Below the pieces are notes generated by a model. That model was not told the DNA's origin and did not search any database. It was given only the letters and a program-made list of their open reading frames with translations. Source: an uncultured Planctomycetaceae bacterium (lineage in GTDB: Bacteria; Planctomycetota; Planctomycetia; Planctomycetales; Planctomycetaceae). From it: a stretch of 64,000 nucleotides of DNA. This document shows positions 57,494-64,000 of the stretch, in pieces. The stretch covers positions 28,757-92,756 of the forward strand of contig CAIOKE010000331.1 in assembly GCA_903858815.1 (NCBI GenBank), in the 5' to 3' direction. Both the position numbers and the translations under genes were made by a program. Each line of letters starts with the position of its first letter. The first letter of the stretch is position 1.

Positions 57494-58099
57494 ATGACCA
57501 TCCAGACCTGTTTCTTCGATATGGGCAATGTGCTGGTGTACTTTTCGCATGACCGCATGTGCCGCAACTTCGCGCAGCTGTGTGGTCTGACCGAAGCACA
57601 GATTCGGCAGTTCCTGATCACCGAGCAGCGTCAGTGGATGATGGAACGCGGTGAGTTGACGGAAGCGGACTTCAGCCAGCAGCTGCAGCAGTTCTGCGGT
57701 CGCAGTCTGCAGCTGGCGGATGTCTGCCACGCGGCCGCCGACATCTTCTGGCTGAACGACAGCATCGTGCCGGTGCTGCAGCAGCTGAAAGCGCGCGGGC
57801 TGCGACTGGTGCTGCTGTCCAACACCAGCGTGACGCACGTGCGATTCATCGAACAGCATTTTCAAGTGCTGGAGCTGCTGGACGCCCGCGTGGTCTCGTA
57901 CGAAGTGGGAGCCATGAAACCGGATTCGCGAATCTTTGAAGCTGCACTGGCGCAGGCCAACTGTCCGGCGGATCAGTGTTTCTACACGGATGACATTGAA
58001 GCCTACACGGCTGCGGCCGCGGAATTCGGCATCAGGACCCATACGTATCGCCAGACGGACCAGCTGCTGGAAGCCTTGCAGCAGCTGAACGTGCTGTAG
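57494..58099 (+). CDS. HAD-superfamily hydrolase (subfamily IA-like)
   Basis: A 201-residue HAD phosphatase of the YihX-like type. Motif I is FFDMGNVLVYF (nucleophile Asp), motif II VLLSNTS, motif III lysine in GAMKPDSRIFEAAL, motif IV FYTDDIEAY. The longer open frame upstream starts inside the divergent promoter region and is not used; ATG 57494 opens directly with the nucleophile strand. Predicted to dephosphorylate a small sugar phosphate or nucleotide; substrate unknown. A run of nine G follows at the stop codon. Confidence 0.88.
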   Translation: MTIQTCFFDMGNVLVYFSHDRMCRNFAQLCGLTEAQIRQFLITEQRQWMMERGELTEADFSQQLQQFCGRSLQLADVCHAAADIFWLNDSIVPVLQQLKARGLRLVLLSNTSVTHVRFIEQHFQVLELLDARVVSYEVGAMKPDSRIFEAALAQANCPADQCFYTDDIEAYTAAAAEFGIRTHTYRQTDQLLEALQQLNVL

Positions 58100-58124
58100 G
58101 GGGGGGGCACGGCCCGCTGCGGGG

Positions 58125-58937
58125 TCAGGGCGCGGTGGGCTGGCGACGGTTCTGAGTCTGGCGGCGATAATCGGCGAATGCTTTGCCGGCAGCGGTCAGG
58201 GCATCCGAGCTCAGTTCGTCGATGCGACTGCGGAAGAAGGCCAGTGCTGCGATGCAGGGAATGGCGACGGCCAGTCCCTGCAGTGTTGTCACCAGTGCTT
58301 TGTAGATGCCCGGGGCCAGCTCGGAAATCTGCGGATTGGCTTTCACTTCAAACTCCATGAAGGCCACGATCATGCCCCACACGGTACCCATCAGTCCCAG
58401 CATGGGTGCGAGGGTACTGATGACGGACAGGTGTTCGATGCGTCGTCCGCTGCGGATCAGCTGTTCGGCTCCGGCATCTTCGAGGGCTTTCTCGACCGGG
58501 CCCCACAGGCCACTGCTGACTTCTTCCAGACCGGCCAGCAGGATCTGGCTGAGACCACCGGGTGTGCGCAGGCACAGTGACCGGGCTTCGGTCAGTTTGC
58601 GTTCGGAGAGCAGGCGATGCACGTCTTCGGCCAGACCGGGCGGGATGAACTGACTGCGTCGCAGGGACAGTGCGGCATCGGCGATCAGGGCCACCATCAG
58701 AAAGCTGAGCAGCATAATGACGTAGCCGATTGCCCCGCCGGCGGCCAGAAATTCACGCACGGTGAGGAAGGATGCCTGGGCTGCTGCATCGCCGGTGGCC
58801 GTTGCCACGGCATCCTGGGCAGCCTGCTGTGCCCACACGGGGGAAATCGGCAGGACCAGCAGCGACAGCGTCAGCAGCAGCGGGCCGCGGACGCAGCACC
58901 ACGTCTGACGCAGAGGCCCTGAAAAACACTCGCTCAT
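58125..58937 (-). CDS. TolQ/ExbB/MotA-family proton channel
   Basis: A 270-residue inner-membrane protein with a signal-like N-terminus (LLLTLSLLVLPISPVWAQ) and three channel helices (GGAIGYVIMLLSFLMVALIADA, HLSVISTLAPMLGLMGTVWG, LVTTLQGLAVAIPCIAALAF). TLAPMLGLMGTVWGMI is the diagnostic MotA/TolQ/ExbB segment. It would normally pair with an ExbD/TolR partner to energise an outer-membrane process; none is adjacent. AAGGA is 7 bases before ATG 58937. Confidence 0.88.
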   Translation of the reverse strand: MSECFSGPLRQTWCCVRGPLLLTLSLLVLPISPVWAQQAAQDAVATATGDAAAQASFLTVREFLAAGGAIGYVIMLLSFLMVALIADAALSLRRSQFIPPGLAEDVHRLLSERKLTEARSLCLRTPGGLSQILLAGLEEVSSGLWGPVEKALEDAGAEQLIRSGRRIEHLSVISTLAPMLGLMGTVWGMIVAFMEFEVKANPQISELAPGIYKALVTTLQGLAVAIPCIAALAFFRSRIDELSSDALTAAGKAFADYRRQTQNRRQPTAP

Positions 58938-59134
58938 ACCACAATCCTTTGACAAATCGGCTGATTGTTCGGGATTTTAGGCAGAATCAGGGAAAACTGA
59001 CAGAGCGGACTGGGGAATCGTTCGCGTCCTTCCAGGAAACCACGGGGGGAAAGTCAGCCCGGTTTGATCGGGTACCGGGCGACTCGCTATTCTGCCCTCT
59101 CAAACCTGTTTCCCGGGACCTGTTGAGCTTTGAT

Positions 59135-60925
59135 ATGTCTGTGCTGCTGCAATTGACGGATGCCGTCAAAAGTTACGGAGATCAGATGCTGCTGGATGAG
59201 GCCAGCGTGACTCTGTATGAAAACGTCAAAGTCGGATTTGTGGGCCGCAATGGTGCCGGCAAGTCGACTTTGCTGCGAGTACTGCTGGGTGATGAAGAGC
59301 TGGACAGTGGCACGGTGTCCCGGTCGCCGCACCTGCGAGTCGGTTATCTGCGGCAGCATGATCCGTTCCATGCCGACGAATCGGCGATGGATTTTCTGAT
59401 GCGGGACAGCGGTCAGCCGGACTGGAAGTGCGGCGAAGTGGCTGCGGAATTCGAGCTGAAGGGTGAGTACCTGACGGGTCCGGTGAAGCGGTTATCGGGT
59501 GGCTGGCAGACTCGCGTGAAGCTGGCGGCACTGCTGCTGCACGACCCCAATCTGCTGATGCTGGACGAACCGACCAACTTTCTGGACCTCAGAACTCAGA
59601 TTCTGCTGGAACATTTTCTGCGTCATTTTCCCGCCGCCTGCCTGGTGGTATCGCACGACCGTGAATTCCTGACCTCCACGTGTACTCATACGCTGGAACT
59701 GAATCGTGGTCGGTTAACGATGTTTCCCGGCGTGATCGGGTCGTACCTTGAGCACCTTGACGCAGAGAAGCTGCGTGCGGAGCGAACGAATGCGGCCGTA
59801 CAGGCCAAACAGAAGCAGCTGCAGCGATTCATTGACAAGAATCGAGCCAAGCCAACGGGTGCCAGTCAGGCTCGATCCAAGCAGAAGCAGCTGGACCGGT
59901 TGTCTCTGGAAGAGATTGAAGCGGATCTGCCAACCGTGCATATCCGACCGCCGCAGATTGAACCGCGTCAGGGGCCCTGCGTCCGTTGTCAGGACCTGGC
60001 CATCGGTTACAACGACACTGCGGTGGTCACGGGGATCGAACTGGAGATTGAGCATCAGCAGCGGGCTGCGATTGTGGGGGACAACGGGCAGGGCAAGACA
60101 ACCCTGCTGCGGACTCTGGTGGATTCGCTGAAACCGGTCGGCGGTCGCATCAAGTGGGGGTATGGTTGCGAAATCGGGGTGTATGCTCAGCACGTCTACA
60201 CCAATCTGCCGCAGGACAAGACCGTACTGGAGTATCTGGAGTACAAGGCGAAGCCCGGCACCACGACTCAGGAGTGTCTGGCTGTTGCCGGATCGCTGCT
60301 GTTCCGAGATGGGCACACAAAGAAGCCGGTTCGCGTGCTGTCCGGGGGTGAACGAGCGCGGCTGTGTATGGCCGGGCTGCTGCTGGGAACCTATAACATT
60401 CTGGTGCTGGACGAACCGGGCAACCATCTGGACGTCGAGACGGTGGAATCGCTGGCTGATGCGTTGCTGACGTATAAAGGCACCGTGCTGTTCACCAGCC
60501 ACGACCGCCATTTTGTGCGGCGGGTCGCCACGAACATTATTGAGGTGCGTGACGGTCGCGTCCGTAACTACGCGGGCTCTTACGACGACTATCTGTACTA
60601 CGTCAACAAGGAAATCGAAGATGGTGAGCGTGAGCGGGCATCCGGTCGGATGTCGGCAACGCCAGCCAGCAAGCTGAATTCCGGCAAGGCGGATAAGGGG
60701 GCCAGTGGCAAGGACCAGCATCAGCAGCGGAAGACGCTGCGGAATCTGGAAAAGGCCATTTCCCGGCTGGACGAAGAAAAGAAGGCGTTGACGGCGGAAA
60801 TGATGCAGACGGCTGATGCCAAAAAGGCCATGGACCTGCATTCACGCATTGCGGCCCTGTCCAGTGAGCTGGAAGACGCTGAGCAGAAGTGGTGCGAACT
60901 GCAGCAGGAACTGGGGGAGTGGTGA
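59135..60925 (+). CDS. ABC-F family ATPase (ribosome-associated type)
   Basis: A 596-residue soluble protein with two ABC domains and no membrane segments, as in ABC-F translation factors. Walker A motifs: GRNGAGKST and GDNGQGKTT. Signature motifs: LSGGW and LSGGERARL. Walker B: LMLDEPTNFLD and VLDEPGNHLD, where the usual second DEPTNHLD has Gly for Thr. The interdomain linker is Lys/Gln-rich (QAKQKQLQRFIDKNRAKP), and a C-terminal coiled coil follows. ATG 59135 begins the ABC domain; an upstream open frame is noncoding-like. Confidence 0.9.
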   Translation: MSVLLQLTDAVKSYGDQMLLDEASVTLYENVKVGFVGRNGAGKSTLLRVLLGDEELDSGTVSRSPHLRVGYLRQHDPFHADESAMDFLMRDSGQPDWKCGEVAAEFELKGEYLTGPVKRLSGGWQTRVKLAALLLHDPNLLMLDEPTNFLDLRTQILLEHFLRHFPAACLVVSHDREFLTSTCTHTLELNRGRLTMFPGVIGSYLEHLDAEKLRAERTNAAVQAKQKQLQRFIDKNRAKPTGASQARSKQKQLDRLSLEEIEADLPTVHIRPPQIEPRQGPCVRCQDLAIGYNDTAVVTGIELEIEHQQRAAIVGDNGQGKTTLLRTLVDSLKPVGGRIKWGYGCEIGVYAQHVYTNLPQDKTVLEYLEYKAKPGTTTQECLAVAGSLLFRDGHTKKPVRVLSGGERARLCMAGLLLGTYNILVLDEPGNHLDVETVESLADALLTYKGTVLFTSHDRHFVRRVATNIIEVRDGRVRNYAGSYDDYLYYVNKEIEDGERERASGRMSATPASKLNSGKADKGASGKDQHQQRKTLRNLEKAISRLDEEKKALTAEMMQTADAKKAMDLHSRIAALSSELEDAEQKWCELQQELGEW

Positions 60926-61617
60926 TGACTGAACACGTGCTGTTTTTTGACATCGACGGCACAATGCTCAGCACTGGCGGTGCCGGACAGCGTGCAATGG
61001 AGCTGGCGCTGGCGGAAGAGTTTCGCGTTGCCGATCCGTTCCAGCAGATTCTGACGGCCGGGCGGACGGACCGAGGCATTGAGGACGAGATTTTCGAACG
61101 GTATTCGATACCGGCCACGCAGGCCTCGCGACAGCGTTTCATGCGCGCCTATCTGGATCGGTTACCTCACTGTCTGCAGCAGCTGCAAGGCGGATTATTG
61201 CCGGGTGTGCAGCAGTTACTGCAGGGGCTGAGTCTGCGGGCGGACGTGCATCTGAGTCTGCTGACGGGCAATTACTTTGAAGGGGCCCTGATCAAGCTGC
61301 GACATTTCGGGATTGCGGACTTCTTTCAGGACTCGGGGGGCTTCGGCGACCATCATGCGGACCGCAACGACGTGGCTCATCTGGCATTGTCGGTGGTCCG
61401 TCAGCGTTTGCAGCGACCGGTGCAGGGCAGTGAGGCGGTGGTGATTGGGGATACTCCGGCTGACGTTCGCTGTGCGCGGGCGATCGGAGCAAGGGCGATC
61501 GCAGTGGCCACAGGGGTCTATACGCTGCAGCAGCTGCAGACCACGGAACCGGACCACGTGTTTGAATCGCTGGGGGCGACTGAGGACGTAATCAGCAAGC
61601 TGCTGACAAAGGTCTGA
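60925..61617 (+). CDS. HAD-superfamily phosphatase
   Basis: A 230-residue HAD hydrolase of the phosphoglycolate-phosphatase type. Motif I FFDIDGTML, motif II SLLTGN, motif III lysine in ALIKLRHFG-region, and motif IV VVIGDTPADVRCA are present. Its ATG at 60925 overlaps the ABC-F stop codon (TGATG), with GGAG 5 bases upstream, so translation is likely coupled. Substrate unknown. Confidence 0.88.
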   Translation: MTEHVLFFDIDGTMLSTGGAGQRAMELALAEEFRVADPFQQILTAGRTDRGIEDEIFERYSIPATQASRQRFMRAYLDRLPHCLQQLQGGLLPGVQQLLQGLSLRADVHLSLLTGNYFEGALIKLRHFGIADFFQDSGGFGDHHADRNDVAHLALSVVRQRLQRPVQGSEAVVIGDTPADVRCARAIGARAIAVATGVYTLQQLQTTEPDHVFESLGATEDVISKLLTKV

Positions 61618-61652
61618 AAGTGACCGCCGGTCCCTGGCAGGGGAAGCGGGGG

Positions 61653-61724
61653 GGGCTTATGGGTCCCATAGGTCCTATAGGTCCCATGGGTCTTATGGGT
61701 CCCATAGGTCTTATAGGACCTATT
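61653..61724. repeat. 9-bp tandem repeat array, about 8 units
   Basis: Degenerate GGTCYYATR units follow each other without spacers (ggtcccata, ggtcctata, ggtcccatg, ggtcttatg, ggtcccata, ggtcttata, ggacctatt). Adjacent units form odd palindromes such as ATGGG-T-CCCAT, and a 7-bp ATAGGTC/GACCTAT hairpin lies at the right end. It sits in the gap between the HAD phosphatase and the sigma-54 activator; a run of G precedes it. Confidence 0.85.
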
Positions 61725-61861
61725 CCTGTGCGCCCTCCCTGAAGCGACACAACGCCAGCGGTGTTGACCATTTTGCGACAGTCGCTAAGCTGTAGTTGTG
61801 TCACAGCGATGGCGCGTTGTGGGCAGGATGACAACGGAATAGGGTCAGGAGGCGTCGACTG

Positions 61862-63841
61862 GTGGCAGCCACGGAATGGACGACAGCGTCAGAAACCAGT
61901 TTTTTATCGCCGTCATCGGCCAGTGGTCCGCTGTTGCAGTTGACGGGCAAGTTGCTGGCGGATGCATTACATGCCGGCAGTACTCAGGCGTTTCTGAAAT
62001 CCGCGCTGGCGGACATAGGGTCTGAGCTGGCGGTGCAGTGGACGTCGGTTATTCGTCGCGTCTCGGGTCCTGCGTGGGAGGTGCTTGCGGAGCACGGTCA
62101 ATCGGTCAGCAATCGTCCTGCGATTCTGTGGGAGGACGCGGTTGACCGCGAGGCGGCTGGTGTGATGCGATCTGAGCAGGGTCGAGTGTTCGGGGCATTT
62201 CCGTTATCGCGTGGGACGCCTGGGGCGCATGTGCTGGCGACGGCGGGGCGGCATGCAGACCGTGAGCTGGTGGACGGTGGTATTCTGTTAGCGCGGACAT
62301 TGTCGCAGTGTCTGGAGCTGACGGATCATGAGCAGCGTTCGCGTCGTCAGCTGGATCGTTTGAAATCGACGCTGGAGATTGCTTCGCGGTTGTCGCAGGC
62401 GGAGGATGCAGCTCCGCTGCTTGAGTTGATCGCGCAAGAGGCGACTCGACTGTTGAATTGTGACCGCAGCAGCATTTTTCTGTGGAATCGGGAGCGGAAC
62501 GAGGTGGAGGCTCGGCCTGCGCTGGGCATTCGGGGGGCCTCGTTGCGATTGCCGGCGGGTGAAGGGATTGTCGGGGAAACGCTGAAGACCGGTCGTGCGA
62601 TTCTGGTGGAGGATGCGTATGACGATCCGCGATTTAATCAGGAAGTGGATCGCCGCAACGGCTATCGGACTCGCAGTCTGATCTGTGTGCCTTTGCGTGA
62701 TCCGGACGGCAGGGTGATTGGTGCCTTTCAGGGAATCAATCGGCATGGCGTGCAGCCGTTTACGGCGGAAGACGAAGAGTGTCTGACGTTGCTGGGGATT
62801 CAGGCGGCGGTTGCTCTGCGGCATCTGCAGCAGAAGGATGTGCTGCATCGCAGTCACAGTCAGCTGGCGGAGCGAGCGACGAAGGGGATTGCGATTGTTG
62901 GTGAGAGTGCCGCGATGACGGCGCTGCGTGACACGATTCGGCGTCTGTCATCGACTGACCTGCCGGTGCTGGTGCTGGGGGAAAGCGGGACGGGCAAGGA
63001 AGTGGTGGCTCAGTCGCTGCATTATGAAGGTAACCGTGCGGGTTGTCCGTTTGTGGCGGTTAACTGTGCAGCGCTGACGGAATCGTTGCTGGAGAGTGAG
63101 TTATTCGGGCATGAGCGTGGTGCCTTCACGGATGCTCGTGAAATGCGTCAGGGGAAGTTTGAGCTGGCTGACGGGGGCACGTTGTTTCTGGATGAAATCG
63201 GTGACATGAGTCCTGGTGGTCAGGCCAAGCTGCTGCGGGTGCTGGAGCAGAAGGTGATTACTCGTGTGGGTGGTTCGCAGCAGATACCGGTGGACGTGCG
63301 GATTGTGGCAGCGACGAATGCGAATCTGAGTGAAGCGGTGCGAGCGCGGCGGTTTCGTGAGGATTTGTATTACAGGCTGGGCGTGGTGACTCTGGACCTG
63401 CCTCCGCTGCGTGAGCGACCGGAAGACATTCTGTTGCTGGCCGAATTCTTTTTGAAGAAGTTTTCGCTGCAGGCGCGTCGTCAGGTGCTGCAGCTTTCAC
63501 CGGATGCACGGCGTCGTCTGCAGGCTCATCCGTGGCCGGGGAATGTGCGTGAGCTGCGGAATCTGATGGAGCGACTGGCGTTCCTGTGTGCTCGGGAACG
63601 CGTGGAGGCGGATGATCTGGCCTTTATGCTGAGTCCTGACAGTGATTCAGGCAGTTTACCGGCTCTGGATCTGGGACTGGAAAACGCGACTCGAGTCTTT
63701 CAGCGGGACTACATCCGGCGAGTGATTCGGCATGCGGGTGGCAACGTCACGGGAGCGGCTGAAACGCTGCAGCTGCATCGATCCAACCTGTATCGCAAAA
63801 TGAAGCAGCTGGACATGACCGAAGCCGGCGGCACGGAGTAG
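61862..63841 (+). CDS. GAF-domain sigma-54 transcription activator
   Basis: A 659-residue enhancer-binding protein. The first ~150 residues are an unassigned sensory region; a GAF domain follows (about 165-325, ending SLICVPLRDPDGRVIGAFQG), then a AAA+ domain (about 340-575) with Walker A GESGTGKE and Walker B LFLDEIGDM, and a C-terminal Fis-type helix-turn-helix (AAETLQLHRSNLYRKMKQL). The sigma-54-contacting loop reads GAFTDA instead of GAFTGA. It has no receiver, so activation is probably by a small ligand at the GAF domain. Start GTG 61862 is the first in frame; an N-terminal extension or shorter version is possible. Confidence 0.9.
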   Translation: MAATEWTTASETSFLSPSSASGPLLQLTGKLLADALHAGSTQAFLKSALADIGSELAVQWTSVIRRVSGPAWEVLAEHGQSVSNRPAILWEDAVDREAAGVMRSEQGRVFGAFPLSRGTPGAHVLATAGRHADRELVDGGILLARTLSQCLELTDHEQRSRRQLDRLKSTLEIASRLSQAEDAAPLLELIAQEATRLLNCDRSSIFLWNRERNEVEARPALGIRGASLRLPAGEGIVGETLKTGRAILVEDAYDDPRFNQEVDRRNGYRTRSLICVPLRDPDGRVIGAFQGINRHGVQPFTAEDEECLTLLGIQAAVALRHLQQKDVLHRSHSQLAERATKGIAIVGESAAMTALRDTIRRLSSTDLPVLVLGESGTGKEVVAQSLHYEGNRAGCPFVAVNCAALTESLLESELFGHERGAFTDAREMRQGKFELADGGTLFLDEIGDMSPGGQAKLLRVLEQKVITRVGGSQQIPVDVRIVAATNANLSEAVRARRFREDLYYRLGVVTLDLPPLRERPEDILLLAEFFLKKFSLQARRQVLQLSPDARRRLQAHPWPGNVRELRNLMERLAFLCARERVEADDLAFMLSPDSDSGSLPALDLGLENATRVFQRDYIRRVIRHAGGNVTGAAETLQLHRSNLYRKMKQLDMTEAGGTE

Positions 63842-63962
63842 AGCGACCAGTAATCCGGCCGTCGTACGCGGTGCCATGATTCACGGCAGAAAACTGATTG
63901 GCCACCGGCCATAGTCAACGTGGCCTTGGGCATCGCCCGGGGGCAAGGGCAGCCACCCCCCC

Positions 63963-63995
63963 AGATCGGAGAGCACACGTCTGAACTCCAGTCAC
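63963..63995. other. Illumina TruSeq adapter (assembly artefact)
   Basis: Bases 63963-63995 read AGATCGGAGAGCACACGTCT and continue GAACTCCAGTCAC, the TruSeq index-read adapter with one A missing in the GGAAGAG stretch. The trailing ATTCA would be the start of an index. Everything from here to the end of the window is not genomic DNA of the organism. Confidence 0.95.
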
Positions 63996-64000
63996 ATTCA

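Noticed and set aside
59714..60841. A 375-codon minus-strand open frame inside the ABC-F gene
   Set aside because: Antisense to both ABC domains; no motif of its own.
61653..61724. A CRISPR array
   Set aside because: Units are 9 bases, contiguous and without spacers; no cas genes are in the window.
61592..61834. A collagen-like Gly-Pro-Met/Ile protein on the minus strand
   Set aside because: It is only the translation of the 9-bp tandem repeat; all units are in frame because 9 is divisible by 3.

Overview
The window looks like a chromosomal stretch of a GC-rich planctomycete (Planctomycetota, probably class Planctomycetia). This rests on gene content, not on a phylogenetic marker: secreted PQQ-type beta-propeller proteins (one of 1483 residues, one carrying EF-hands), a DUF1080 protein, a formylglycine sulfatase, DUF885 and TPR/gluzincin proteins, an orphan TolQ/ExbB, and a short basic membrane protein (44677-44976) of a type I associate with planctomycetes. 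No rRNA, tRNA, phage, insertion sequence or CRISPR array was recognised. The last ~38 bases are not genomic: 63963-63995 matches the Illumina TruSeq adapter with one base missing, so the contig really ends near 63962.

Layout. 1-13246 (+): a truncated TPR protein, a PH-domain-like membrane protein broken by a one-base frameshift, a LOG-family hydrolase, xylulokinase, a sigma-54 response regulator followed by a glycosyltransferase and PriA, a PLP decarboxylase, a kinase-less PAS-GAF-receiver protein and a small unknown. 13268-17698 (-): a FixJ-like regulator, a 0.7 kb repeat-bearing intergenic region, a DUF885 protein and a CPBP protease. 17733-20146: trpC (+) converging on an Nramp-like transporter (-). 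20414-29309 (+): an IlvD/Edd dehydratase, endonuclease III, a secreted glycoside hydrolase, an esterase, an EF-hand PQQ protein, then RidA, ACT, GcvH-like and ferredoxin genes in a row. 29323-32377 (-): hemC, a c-type cytochrome and an exported unknown. 32753-40886 (+): a giant propeller protein, an enolase-superfamily enzyme and a second propeller protein.

40942-43007 (-): ThpR and a zinc-ribbon membrane protein. 43189-44976: a DUF1080 protein, then a compact unit not captured by ordinary ORF length cut-offs: a 56-residue Ala/Lys-rich histone-H1-like protein with a clear sigma-70 promoter, leader hairpin, strong Shine-Dalgarno sequence and strong terminator, facing a 99-residue basic membrane protein. 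45198-47709 (+): a sulfatase and an MDR dehydrogenase. 47939-57336 (-): a tight leuS-pfkA-MFS-truA unit preceded by a TPR/gluzincin protein. 57494-63841: a HAD hydrolase, an orphan TolQ, an ABC-F ATPase with an overlapping HAD phosphatase, and a GAF/sigma-54 activator.

Most genes are housekeeping or exported degradative functions. The most interesting points are the RidA-ACT-GcvH-like-ferredoxin row with no glycine-cleavage partners, the H1-like gene unit, and several structured intergenic elements: a dispersed palindromic repeat at 14.5 and 47.9 kb, a 58-base inverted repeat at 12.7 kb, a 9-bp tandem array at 61.7 kb and a 15-bp-stem hairpin at 38.86 kb.
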